Source: Pseudomonas sp. TH31 (GTDB taxonomy: Bacteria; Pseudomonadota; Gammaproteobacteria; Pseudomonadales; Pseudomonadaceae). Taken from it: 48,389 nt of DNA. The notes below the pieces were generated by a model. It was not told the DNA's origin, searched no databases, and was given only the letters and a program-made list of their open reading frames with translations. Numbering within the stretch: the stretch's first letter is position 1; every line of letters begins with the position of its first letter. The stretch covers positions 1-48,389 of the forward strand of contig NZ_JAEKEZ010000012.1 of the NCBI RefSeq assembly GCF_016650815.1, written 5' to 3'. The translations under genes were made by a program, and so were the position numbers. Shown piece by piece: positions 36,101 to 46,300 of this stretch.

Positions 36101-39100
36101 ATGTTTTCTAGATTAGAGGGTATGGCCAGTTTACAGCGTAATAGAGTTGAAGTATCGGTAAGGTCGGAAACCGAAAGAACGCGTGGCAGGAACTCACCGC
36201 CATCCGTCGAATTGACTCATTATAAAACGCTGCAACCGACCTCAATGTTGTTTGACATCAGTCTCAAGGACGGAAAGGTCCAAGCGGATGCGACGGTGGC
36301 GAGTCAATATATCGCGGGTCATCTCAATCAGGCGAACAAGCATTATGTCGCCGACTTTCCCACCGGGACGGGAACGAACACGTTGCGTATCAAGGATGAA
36401 CGGCAGCATCTGTTTTATATCCAGTCCACGCCTGCTGTCGCAGCGGTGGTCAAAAGCAGTCGACCAGCAGAGACCGGCAACGGATTGGGGCAGCCTTTAA
36501 ATAGCCCAGGCAGGGCCCACCTTGGGCTGATCAGCCATGTGCACACCACCGTTGACGGCCAGCAGTACCGTCTGGAGAACGGACGTCTGTATCGCTTTGA
36601 GCCACAAGTCACCTCCTGGCTTCCCGACGCTGACAACCGCACGCTCAGTCGTCTTGGCCTGGCCAAGGAGGGCCAGTTGCTAAAGATACTTGAAGGCGTG
36701 GCGGACAGCAGTGCTGAAGGGCGAACAACGGTTTCCCTGAGTCAGGTCCAGGGCTTTTCGGTCCTGCGGCTTCAAAGGGCTAGCGAGCAGACCTTGCGTC
36801 CAATTGATGAGACCGGGGAGCCTGTTGAACTCAAGCGCATCGGGCTGACCGGCAATACCCTCTATGGTGCTAATGCACATGGCGAGTTACTGCGGGCCGA
36901 TCTGGGCCAGGCCCGAAACGGCGTGTTGTTGATGAACTGGCAACCTGTCGAATCGTTGGAGCTGGCGTTGAATGGGGCGGTCAGCGTCGAGGGTTTTTTT
37001 CATGATGATGTAGGACAACTTAATGCTCAGATTCGGGACTCACGCCAGCAACTGCATAGCTCTCCGTTAACCCGCGTGGAATCGTTGAGGCCGGAATGGA
37101 ACCTCAGCGACGTGCTGGTCAAGGGCGTTGAGCAAGGTTTGCCACTCCCCAGCCTACAAGCATTGGCAGCGGTCGTTGATCTCGGGCAGCGGGGAAGACT
37201 CGCGCTGGACGCAGGTAGCCTGTTGTCCTGGGATGCCGTGGCGCAACGCTGGGAAGGCACCTCGCAAAATTGCATCGAAAGCATGGAGCGCGGGCTTGAT
37301 GGTCGCGGCTATGTGCTACAGGAAGGGCAACTGAAGGCGGTGGCGACTCGACAAGTACGAGCGCCGATCCATGAAGGAGCCAGCTACGAGTTGGCCGCTG
37401 TTCCCGCGCCGCGCACCCATGTCGTCGTTGACGAGGTGCTGGCTGGGGATAGTCAGCGACGTATCACGATGTTCGCCATAGCGGATAGCCGAACCTTCGC
37501 GACCGTCGATCAAGATAATCGGCTTCAGGTTCACCTGGATGGCGAGGTCAGGTCGTTGGCACTTCCCGTGCCTGGCGTCCAAGCATTGGCCCTGGATCAT
37601 GAAGGCCATCTCTACGCACAGAGCAGAAACGGCGAGTTGTTCAGGCTGGATCACCAGGGCTGGCAGGGTCACTCCGGGGTACCGTCGAGTTGGAGCAAGG
37701 TCGAGCTGCCGAATGGTCAACGGCTGGATTCGTTGCGGATGGGGGCTGACAATCACCTGATTGGTGGGTGGGATAATCGTTTCTATCGATTGGGCACTTC
37801 TGCCGAGGGGAAGTTGGAGTGGGGGCCGGTGCGGTCCTTCACTCAGGCGCCAAGTCAATCATTGGCCGAGAAGTTATCAGGTCCTCAACTACGAGCACAG
37901 GTCCAGGGTGGAGTCCTGTCGGTCAGCAGTAACGTGATGGGGCAAACCTCGGAAAACATCCCGCGCAATCGCGGCTTTTTTTCGGGGTTGAAGTCGCACT
38001 TTCATCCTTTGGACAGCTTCAGGGAAATGGGGCTGGACATTCAGCATCGGTTTAACGGACGTAGAGGCTTGGAGAGTGTCTACGCGGATGACAAAAAACT
38101 GCATGAACAACTCAAGCCGCTTTCGCACGCCAAGCCAGTACCAGGCAATCTTAAGGTCCGCCTTGCCTTTTTGAGCGAGTCCGGGCCGCGACAGGTGTTG
38201 GCCAAGGCAATCAGCGATGCGCTGGTTCGCGTGGAAAAAAACAGTGAGGCATCCGCCCGATGGTTGGGTGAGGTGCATGGGCTTGCGTTTGATCCGAAGC
38301 TCGTCTTGAGTCGGGCGAGTATTCAACCTGAGTCGACGCTTCATCAACTATATGAGGCTTTCAAACGGGTGTCGCCTACCCCGGCGAAGCCAACTGCTGC
38401 CCTGCTTGCCAATTTTGAGGGACAGGCCCTTTTGCTCCCGGCATGGGACCCGGAACGAAAACGTGATCGCAGTCATCCCTCGGCGTTGATCGAGGGGAAT
38501 CTGATTCACCACGCGAACACCCTCAAGCAACTCTCCGATCTGGCGGTCGCACTCGAAAGTGCCTCAGCTCATAGCCCAAGCGCTCTGGCGAGAGTTGAGC
38601 AGTCCTTGCAGACCGTGATGCAGGCCTATGCCCAGAGCCCCGTGTATAAACTGGCCACCCAAAATATACCCAGCTATGACAAGGCCGAAACCCTTTACAA
38701 GAATTTCAAGTTGCTGGCCAAGGATCTTGGAACGCCAGGGTCCGCCCTCCATTGGCATCTTACGCGGTTGCTGGGTTTACCCGCCGATGCAGGCCTCAAA
38801 GAAGCAATGACCCGGGAAGTGCAGCAACTTGGTAGTGGCCAGACTCTGGCCTCGAGCCGTACCCAGGGTAAAAGTCTTGGAGTCATGGTGACCGGAATAA
38901 AACCATTGGCACCGGTGGAATTCTTCGTGGGGGTTTCCAAGGCCCATGCTAACGGCGTCAGCATCAGTCGAACCGATAAAGGCGCCAGGGTTGAAATAAG
39001 CATGGATGACACCCGGCGATTGGCGGCCTCGGTGGCTTCGGGGCTGACCTTGGGGCGAGGAGCGCAAGCCGTGGGACCGGGGCTGAGGGTCGCCGCGGAA

Positions 39101-40441
39101 GTGACTGCGGCCGTAGCAAGGAATACCGGCTCGACCATCAGCTTCGATGTGAAGGAAGCGGACTTTCCCAAGATGATGTCGATCATCATGGGAGAGCAAG
39201 GCAATGTCTACGACTTGCTGGCGTTGGGTCAGGCACATGTGGCGGGTAAAAGTTCGAAAAACAACGTCGATCTCAGCCTGGATGGGTTGGCGCAATTGCG
39301 TTTGCTCTACAACCCCCAAGAGGACATCGCCGAGCTGGACACGGTGATTCGAGCAGGCTTTGGCGTGGTGGGCAGTCTCAACGTGGCGCACGCAGACAAT
39401 AGCCAGTCAACCAGCCGTGGCGCGACGAACATCAGTCACAGTGGCGGAGCGAATCTGCAACTTGGCAGGCAGGGCGGTGTAGGTGTCAACGTTGCTCCCC
39501 TCAATATGGTGATGGTGGGCATTCCGGGCGGCGGTGCGCCTAACGTCGCCGCCTTCGCGCTACCAGAGGTGTCGTTCATGCTGAAGTTTGATCGCACGCA
39601 ATCACGGGGCTTCAGCTTCAGCTTCAAGCAGCCTGAGCCGGTGACACAGTTGCAGATTGACGGCGTTGTCAGCAGCTTGTCACGTTACTCCCCGGCGTTC
39701 AGGCAGGATCTGGGCGCTCTCGGGCTTTCGGGCAATACACAGGGTGAGCAATTGACCAAGCTGCAGCAGTTCCTGGCGAGCCATCCACCGGTGTCGACAA
39801 AGTCCGAGGCTTACCATGTTATTGTCCAGTTATTGGATAAATTGACTCACCAGCAGTACCTGCAGCAGAACGGACTTCGCCAACTGACGTCGGTCGAAGC
39901 TTCGGTCACCGCTGTTGGCTTGCGTGACGATGGGCAGCATGCCTGGTTGAACGATGTTGCACCGGCCAATAAGGCTGCCATTGTGCAGTGGCTCAAGGAT
40001 GACCCACAGTTTGCCCAAGTACTCGACCAATTGCAGAACGGCGAAGGGACCTCGGTGAGAATCGGCCTCGAGTTGAAGCCGGATGTGTTGCACGCCATCG
40101 AGCGCAAAATCATCGACGGTGAAAGCCCGGAGCCGCTGATTAAAAGTGCCCTGAGTAACCGTGAGAACTTGCGTATCAAAAGTATGAGCCTCAGTCATAC
40201 CGCGAGCCAGTCCCATGCCCTGTCGGTACCGGCAATGACGAATATCGGGTTTTCGAGCAATGCAGGACTCAGCCATACCCATAAACGGGTCAACGCCGAC
40301 CTCGAGTACGGTGGGAATGCGGATAAACCGTTGAGAATGAACTTGAACGATACGCTGGGCAGCCTGCCGATCCATGATTTAACTATTGATTTGGCGGACC
40401 TGAGAGTGAAGGCGCCTAAGTTGGCATTGTCAGGTTGTTGA
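36101..40441 (+). CDS. AvrE/DspE/WtsE-family type III effector (RopE-like)
   Basis: A 1446-residue protein resembling the AvrE superfamily, delivered into plant cells by the Hrp type III system. Members act at the plasma membrane as water/solute channels and promote apoplast wetting. The N-terminal half has the family's repeated beta-strand units (GQQYRLENGRLYRFEPQVTS, NTLYGANAHGELLRADLG, LALDHEGHLYAQSRNGELFR), consistent with a beta-propeller-like region. Near residue 650 QHRFNGRRGLESVYADDKKL matches the AvrE segment QHRYQGRLGLKEVYE. The C-terminus (VRIGLELKPDVLH, ENLRIKSMSLSHTA, GFSSNAGLSHTHKRVN, DKPLRMNLNDTLGS) matches the conserved terminal beta domain. It is shorter than the ~1800-residue AvrE of P. 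syringae, mainly at the N-terminus. No AvrF/DspF chaperone gene or secretion genes lie in the window. Confidence 0.88.
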   Translation: MFSRLEGMASLQRNRVEVSVRSETERTRGRNSPPSVELTHYKTLQPTSMLFDISLKDGKVQADATVASQYIAGHLNQANKHYVADFPTGTGTNTLRIKDERQHLFYIQSTPAVAAVVKSSRPAETGNGLGQPLNSPGRAHLGLISHVHTTVDGQQYRLENGRLYRFEPQVTSWLPDADNRTLSRLGLAKEGQLLKILEGVADSSAEGRTTVSLSQVQGFSVLRLQRASEQTLRPIDETGEPVELKRIGLTGNTLYGANAHGELLRADLGQARNGVLLMNWQPVESLELALNGAVSVEGFFHDDVGQLNAQIRDSRQQLHSSPLTRVESLRPEWNLSDVLVKGVEQGLPLPSLQALAAVVDLGQRGRLALDAGSLLSWDAVAQRWEGTSQNCIESMERGLDGRGYVLQEGQLKAVATRQVRAPIHEGASYELAAVPAPRTHVVVDEVLAGDSQRRITMFAIADSRTFATVDQDNRLQVHLDGEVRSLALPVPGVQALALDHEGHLYAQSRNGELFRLDHQGWQGHSGVPSSWSKVELPNGQRLDSLRMGADNHLIGGWDNRFYRLGTSAEGKLEWGPVRSFTQAPSQSLAEKLSGPQLRAQVQGGVLSVSSNVMGQTSENIPRNRGFFSGLKSHFHPLDSFREMGLDIQHRFNGRRGLESVYADDKKLHEQLKPLSHAKPVPGNLKVRLAFLSESGPRQVLAKAISDALVRVEKNSEASARWLGEVHGLAFDPKLVLSRASIQPESTLHQLYEAFKRVSPTPAKPTAALLANFEGQALLLPAWDPERKRDRSHPSALIEGNLIHHANTLKQLSDLAVALESASAHSPSALARVEQSLQTVMQAYAQSPVYKLATQNIPSYDKAETLYKNFKLLAKDLGTPGSALHWHLTRLLGLPADAGLKEAMTREVQQLGSGQTLASSRTQGKSLGVMVTGIKPLAPVEFFVGVSKAHANGVSISRTDKGARVEISMDDTRRLAASVASGLTLGRGAQAVGPGLRVAAEVTAAVARNTGSTISFDVKEADFPKMMSIIMGEQGNVYDLLALGQAHVAGKSSKNNVDLSLDGLAQLRLLYNPQEDIAELDTVIRAGFGVVGSLNVAHADNSQSTSRGATNISHSGGANLQLGRQGGVGVNVAPLNMVMVGIPGGGAPNVAAFALPEVSFMLKFDRTQSRGFSFSFKQPEPVTQLQIDGVVSSLSRYSPAFRQDLGALGLSGNTQGEQLTKLQQFLASHPPVSTKSEAYHVIVQLLDKLTHQQYLQQNGLRQLTSVEASVTAVGLRDDGQHAWLNDVAPANKAAIVQWLKDDPQFAQVLDQLQNGEGTSVRIGLELKPDVLHAIERKIIDGESPEPLIKSALSNRENLRIKSMSLSHTASQSHALSVPAMTNIGFSSNAGLSHTHKRVNADLEYGGNADKPLRMNLNDTLGSLPIHDLTIDLADLRVKAPKLALSGC

Positions 40442-40485
40442 GATCGATGCTGCAGACAACTGTCCGATTTGATAAACAGGACGGT

Positions 40486-41196
40486 ATGAGGTGTCCAACT
40501 ATTGCCACACCCCTGAAGGGGTTCCGCCATCCTCGCGAAATCATTTCCTATGCGGTCTGGGCTTACTTCCGTTTTTCCATGAGCTTGCGTGATATCGAGG
40601 ACCTTCTGGCATAGCGCGGGATCATTGTCAGCTATGAAACGATCCGAGTATGGGTTGATCGGTTCGGTCACCAGTTTGCCCGTTGCATTCGTCGTGACAG
40701 GCCGGTGCCCAATGACAAGTGGCATCTGGACGAGATGGTTATTACGATCAAAGGAGAGGAATTCTGGCTCTGGCGGGCTGTTGATGGCAATGGCGATGCG
40801 CTGGATATCCTGATGCAATCGCGGCGCAATGCCGAAGCGGCCACGCGATTTATGCGCAAATTGCTGAAGAAATACGGCAAGCCGCGCGTAGTGGTGACGG
40901 ATAAGCTGGGTAGTTATGGCTGTACACTGCGCCACCTCATCCCCTGCACCAACCGTCGCAGCCACAAAGGGTTAAACAATCGGGCAGAAGCTTCGCGTCG
41001 ATATACACGACGACGCGAGAAAATCATGGGCCGGTTCAAATCGCCTAGACTAGCCCAGAAATTTCTCTGCGCTCACGACCAAATGACAACCATTTTCCGC
41101 CCTCATCGCCACACCCTCTCAGCCGTTTCATACCGCCACGCCAGGGCAGACGCATTCAGCCTTTGGTGTGATTATGCGGGTGAAATCGCAGCCTGA
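40486..41196 (+). pseudogene. IS6-family transposase with an in-frame TAG
   Basis: A 236-codon frame from ATG 40486 to 41196 reads GFRHPREIISYAVWAYFRFS, then SMSLRDIEDLLA*RGI, SYETIRVWVDRFG and WHLDEMVITIKGEEFWLWRA with the first Asp. The second Asp is in VVTDKLGSYGCTL, and the Glu region is RRSHKGLNNRAEASRRYTRR-REK. The only lesion is TAG at 40612-40614, where family members have Tyr (LAYRGI). Translation could restart downstream, but the HTH would be lost. The first 24 bp of sequence before the ATG may contain the terminal repeat; I could not confirm it. Confidence 0.85.
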
Positions 41197-41224
41197 TTTT
41201 CCATCAAGCTACCTGATACAAACT

Positions 41225-41640
41225 GCGCTCAACCACCTGACAATGCCCTCACTGGTTCGAGCGCTGCGTCGGCTCGATGAGGTGCGCGGGTTGGGCATCG
41301 CCTTGCCGCCAGTTGCGGATATCCCGCCCAGCCGCATCGCAGCCTTGGCCCGTTTTGCCAACACCGCCAAGGTCACGGCCATCAATCGACTGCCGGCGTC
41401 GCGCCGGTTGGCGACGCTGGTAGCGTTCACGGTTTCCCTGGAAACCAGTGCGCATGACGATGCTCTGGAAGTTCTAGAGGCGCTGCTGCGGGATATTTTC
41501 AACATCGCGGAGAAGGCTGATAAGAAAGCTCGGTTGGGTAGCCTAAAAGACCTGGATCGCTCGGCGGCAATGCTTGCTGCGGCGTGCAAGGTCGTGCTGG
41601 ATAGCTCAATCAGCGATGACAACGTCCGTGCCCAGATGAG
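41225..41640 (+). pseudogene. Tn3-family transposase fragment
   Basis: The plus strand reads MPSLVRALRRLDEVRGLGIA, LPPVADIPPSRIAALARFAN, KVTAINRLPASRRLATLVAF and KARLGSLKDLDRSAAMLAAA. This is an N-terminal-to-middle segment of a Tn3-type TnpA (about residues 200-340 of ~1000). The similarity ends where IS5-type sequence begins. Tn3 remnants and the serine recombinase debris at 22559 may share an origin. Confidence 0.75.
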
Positions 41641-41790
41641 TCTTGCTGGTGTTGCCTGCTCGACTTTTTCCGATTGCCTGATCCTCGCCGCCGACAGCCC
41701 CTTCGCTATACTGGTGGGCTTTGGCATAGCTGCCATCAATGAAAACCCACTCCATATCAATCAGGATCAGCCACAAGGGTAATCCTCCCC
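41640..41790 (-). pseudogene. IS5-family (IS427-group) transposase fragment
   Basis: The minus strand reads LILIDMEWVFIDGSYAKAHQ, then GEDQAIGKSRAGNTSKTHL: the region around the first catalytic Asp. The same element type is found in decayed form at 17515-18220. Neither end is present. Confidence 0.75.
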
Positions 41791-41849
41791 CTGAAATCGG
41801 TACTCGTCGGAAGTAGAATTTTCTCCTAATAGGATCAAGGAAATTTTGC

Positions 41850-42530
41850 GTGAAGACATCGCGTTTTTCAGACAGCCAAATCATCGCCATCCTCAAACAA
41901 GCCGAAGCCGGTAGTCCGGCACCAGAGCTATGTCGGGAGCACGGCATTAGCTCGGCCACTTTTTACAAGTGGCGGACCAAGTTCGGCGGTATGGATACGT
42001 CACTGATGGCTCGGTTGTGCGAGCTTGAAGAGGAAAACCGTCGGCTCAAGAAGATGGACGGCAAGGAACGTCTCAAAGCCGAAATCATCCAGGAGGTGAT
42101 GGCCAAAAAGTGGTGAAGCCATCTCGACGACGAGAGATTGCGCTGCAAGCGGTTCGTTCAGGCCGGGTCGTGTAATGCCTTCGGTATCAGCGTCGCCTGT
42201 TATCGCTAGCAGCCACGTTTGTCGTCTGAGAATACCCAGATTGCCGACCTCCTGATTCGCCTGATGCACAATCAGCGTAACTGGGGGTTTGGCTTGTACT
42301 TTCTTGTACCTGCGCACCGTGAAGGGGCATCGTTCGAACCACAAACGGGTGTACCGGATTTACCGCGAACTGGAACTGAATCTGCGGATCAAACCGCGCA
42401 AGCGCATCGTGCGGGAGAAGCCAGAACCCCTCATCGTACCGGCAGCGATCAATCAGTGCTGGTCAATGGACTTTATGCATGACCAATTGTCCGATGGACG
42501 CAGTTTTCGATCAGAGCGGCCGTGCTGGTG
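41850..42530 (+). pseudogene. IS3-family element fragment (OrfA plus 5' part of OrfB)
   Basis: OrfA (41850-42116, 88 residues) appears intact: SRFSDSQIIAILKQAEAGSP, LCREHGISSATFYKWRTKFG, then an EEENRRLKK coiled coil. OrfB follows in shifted frames (LSSENTQIADLLIRLMHNQR, then NHKRVYRIYRELELNLRIKP, REKPEPLIVPAAINQCWSMD with the first Asp). It ends after DGRSFR. The catalytic core is incomplete. This is a third IS3 subgroup, different from the 3967/29569 and the 11286 elements. Confidence 0.8.
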
Positions 42531-42551
42531 GGCCATGACGGTGGCCCGGAT

Positions 42552-42967
42552 ATGGTCAATGGCATAAGGGAATATCACCTGACCGCCATACATCCGCAGA
42601 CCGCGGACGACTTCCGTCATATAGCACCCTGGTATGCCAGCACATCTGGCACTGAGTTCATAAGCGACGACCTGTATAAGTCACTGAGGCTTGAACCGGT
42701 ACCCGGTGCTTATCCAGCCACCTACCTGACCGGACCACAAGGGACCGATCAGCACGGGGCATTTCGCTACCCCTACGACACTGCTGGCAATGCCTTGATG
42801 CTGTCCGGTTATGTTGGAGCAAGCGAAACGGAACAGGGAGTCATGGATGAACTCAAGGCACTTCTGCAGCACTGGAAAAGTGCCGAGTACGTCAGTACCT
42901 GCGTTCTTGCTGATAAGCTGGAACTTATCAGCAACATGATCAGGCTGGGATTCTCGATTACCGCCTA
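42552..42967 (+). CDS. Unknown protein, GNAT-like, 3'-truncated by IS sequence
   Basis: An open frame from ATG 42552 reads VNGIREYHLTAIHPQTADDF, APWYASTSGTEFISDDLYKS, GNALMLSGYVGASETEQGVM, DELKALLQHWKSAEYVSTCV and LADKLELISNMIRLGF. The order strand-helix-strand and the end (a helix with NMIRLGF) recall the acetyl-CoA-binding half of GNAT enzymes, but no clear Q/R-x-x-G-x-G motif is present. The frame continues into IS2-group sequence after ~42967, so the native C-terminus is lost. It may be a fragment carried in by the preceding IS3 element. Function cannot be assigned. Confidence 0.35.
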
Positions 42968-43125
42968 CCTCGTCAGTTTTTGCTCCGGACTCCAGCGGCG
43001 TCGCCGCTCTTAGCCAAGCAGTTCTACATTCTTATCGTTTTTATTGGTCATAAATTCAGTCGTTTGTCTACCCCTTATGTTAGGGAGGGAACGGTGTCCT
43101 GTCTTTCAATGGGCTCGTCCAGCGC
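42968..43125 (-). pseudogene. IS2-group IS3 element remnant (OrfA N-terminus and left end)
   Basis: The minus strand from about 43049 reads MTNKNDKNVELLG*ERRRRW and SPEQKLT, the start of the OrfA found at 11957, with a TAG-type stop. The element's end (CGGTGTCCTGTCTTTCA) lies at 43090-43108. It is the third copy of this end in the window. Confidence 0.75.
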
Positions 43126-43371
43126 GGGGCATTGGTTTTGTGCTCCGTGACTATTGCCTGCTTCAGTTAGCCAGCCTTATGTGGCCGCCATTTGAACATT
43201 CTTTCGGCAGTACCCTGAGCGGTTTTTCGAGACACGTCTCATATCATCAAATTCTCGCTCCAAAGAAGATAGTCATACCTGACGTACGCATTTGAACAGC
43301 GATGCCGGCAGGTTGATCAGTCGAGCCAACTGCTTTGCGAAGCATTGGTATATTTGTCGCGAGAGGTGTGA

Positions 43372-46300
43372 GTGTTGAATACAAAGCCAGTGAATGTCGC
43401 CGTAGTGGACGGCAAGACGATTACCGAGGCGACAGAGCTTCAGGTCGCCCATTCCGGTAAGCCCGTTCGGATCAAAGCGATCACTAACGGTAAATATATC
43501 CTCGCCGAAGGTGACAAGGGTGTCGCCCCGGAAAACATTACCATCAAGCGCGTAGGCAAAGACCTGCACGTGGCCCTGGAAGGTACGGATCCCGATCAGC
43601 CACAACTGATCATCGAAGGTTTCTTTGATTCACAAGGTCAGTTGGTGGGTGTCGCCGAAGACGGTGCTTACTACGAGTACATTTCTTCGGACGCTGAACA
43701 GGATCACTCTGCGGCATTCCTCATTGATGGCGTGTCTTCGCCTCAGGTTCTGGGTTCGGAGCAACTGGTTGGCTTTGGCAACGGCTTGGTCGCCGGTGGT
43801 GGTATTGGCTGGTTCTGGCCCGCCGTGTTGGGGTTGGCCGGGGTCGGTTTGCTCGGGGCCGCTTATGCGGTCGCTCGTGACGACAAGGACAACGACAACA
43901 ACGACAGTGGTGGTGGCTCGGGCGAGGGACCTGAGACCCCTAGTTTGGACGATGTCAATGACAACGTTGGGGACAAGACGGGCCGCATCGAGAACGGTGG
44001 CGTCACCGACGACAGCACCCCGACCTTCAGCGGTGAAGGCACTCCGGGTAACACCATTATTATCAGCGACGGCGACAAGGTCATCGGCGAGGTGGTCGTC
44101 GGGGATGACGGTAAATGGGAGTTCACCCCCGAAACGCCGTTGAGTGAAGGTGCTCACGAAATTATCGTGGTGGAAAAAGACCCCGAAGGTAATGAAAGCA
44201 AGCCTTCCGAAGGCTTCGAGCTTATTGTGGACCTGACGGCTCCGGGCAAGTCCATCATCCGCGATGCTCAGGACAATGTGGGTGACGAACAGGGCACCGT
44301 GGGGCAAAACGGTGTGACTGATGACAACACCCCCACCCTCAAAGGCACGGCCGAACCCGGTTCGACGGTCGAAGTGTTTGCCAACGGCAAAAAAATTGGT
44401 GAAGCGCCTGTCAATGCCGACGGCAGTTGGTCGTTTACGCCAAATCCGGCGCTGGCAGACGATAAATATACGTTCACCACGGTGGCAGTCGACGCGGCGG
44501 GTAACCGAGGGTTGGAGTCCGACCCTTATGTCCTGACCATTGATACCGGCGATGTGGTCGCTGAGATCAGCATCACCGGTGCCACGGATAACGAGGGTCC
44601 GGTTCAGGAGCCGCTGCGCAGCGGCGATGTCACCGATGACACCACGCCGACCCTCAATGGTCTGACAACCCCGTACTCCACCGTCACCATCTACAACAAC
44701 GGCCTGCCGATCGGCACCACCAAGTCCGATGCTTCGGGCAACTGGTCGTTCACCCCAGAGCTGAAAGACGGCCATCACCGCTTGACCGCCACCGTGATGG
44801 ACGGAGATGGCGTTGAAAGTGATCCGAGCGCGGTCTTCGAGCTGGAGATCGACACCATCCGCCCCGGCAAGCCGGGCGAAGGTGCTAATGGCGGCATCGA
44901 CAATGTGCACGATGACGTCGGTTTTCCTCAAGGCTCGATCCCCGATGGCGGCTCCACCGACGACAGCACCCCGACCCTCAGTGGTGGCGGCCAGACGCCA
45001 GGCGACAAGGTGGCCATCTACAACCAGGACGGTTTCCTCGGTGAGGTCGAAGTCAAAGCAGACGGCAGCTGGTCGTTTACCCCGAACCCGCCGCTCAAAG
45101 ACGGCAGTCACGACTTCACCATGATCGTCAGCGATCCGGCCGGCAACGCCAGTGAGGAGTCCGATCCGTACACCGTGATCATCGACACCCAGGAGCCAGA
45201 CAAGCCAGCGATCACCAGCGTGATCGACGATCAAGGCGATGTCACTGGCCCAATAGTCGGTGTGGGTGGTCTTACTCCAGTCACCGATGATGCTCAACCT
45301 GATTTCCACGGCACTGCCGAGCCGGGTAGCACCGTGATCATCTATGACCGGGGCGTGGAAATCGGCCGTGCTCCGGTCGATGCCAATGGCGACTGGACTT
45401 TTGAGCCGCGCCTACCGCTGAGCAATGACTCTCATGAAATCACCGTCGCGGCCATGGACGACGCGGGCAACATCGGCGAAAAATCTGATCCGTTCAACTT
45501 CGACGTCCTCGCAGGTGGTGCCCCGGCGGCCCCGGCCATCACCGGTATCATCGACAACGTGGGCACGGTAGAAAACGTGATGCCTGGCGGTGTCACCAAT
45601 GATCCGCGTCCGACCATTCACGGTACCGGCGAGCCGGGGAGCACGATTACCATCTACGCCGATGGCGTGCCGTGGGGCACTACCGTGGTCGGACCAGACG
45701 GTCTGTGGAGCAAAGAGCTTGACGCGGATTTGCCTGGAGGCCTGAACAACATCACCGCCACCGCGACCAATGGGGCAGGCAACGTCAGCCCAGAAACCGG
45801 TGACTATCCGATCACCCTCGACATCACTCCACCCGCTTCCTCCACTGGGCAGCTACTGTTTGACGATGTCGGTGTCCCCGGCCCGATCAACGATGGCGAT
45901 ACCACTGACGACAACACCCCGACCTTCAGCGGCACCGCCGAGCCGGGCAGTTGGGTCATCATCCTCGACCAGGGCGCGGAAATTGGCCGCGAACGGGTTA
46001 ACCCCGACGGTAGCTGGAGTTTTACGCCACGCACGCCGCTGATTGACGGTGATTACAGCTTCAGCACGATCGTGGAAGACGCAGCCGGCAACCAGAGCGC
46101 TGAAAGCCCGGCGACGGACTTTACCGTTGACACCAGTGCCGTCGTGATCAGCATCACCCACGCCACGGATAACGAGGGTACGATTCAGGATCCGCTGCGC
46201 AGCGGCGATGTCACCGATGACACCACGCCCACGCTGATAGGACAGGCGACACCGGGCGCGACAGTCACTATCTATGACAGCCTCAGCCAGCCGATCGGCA

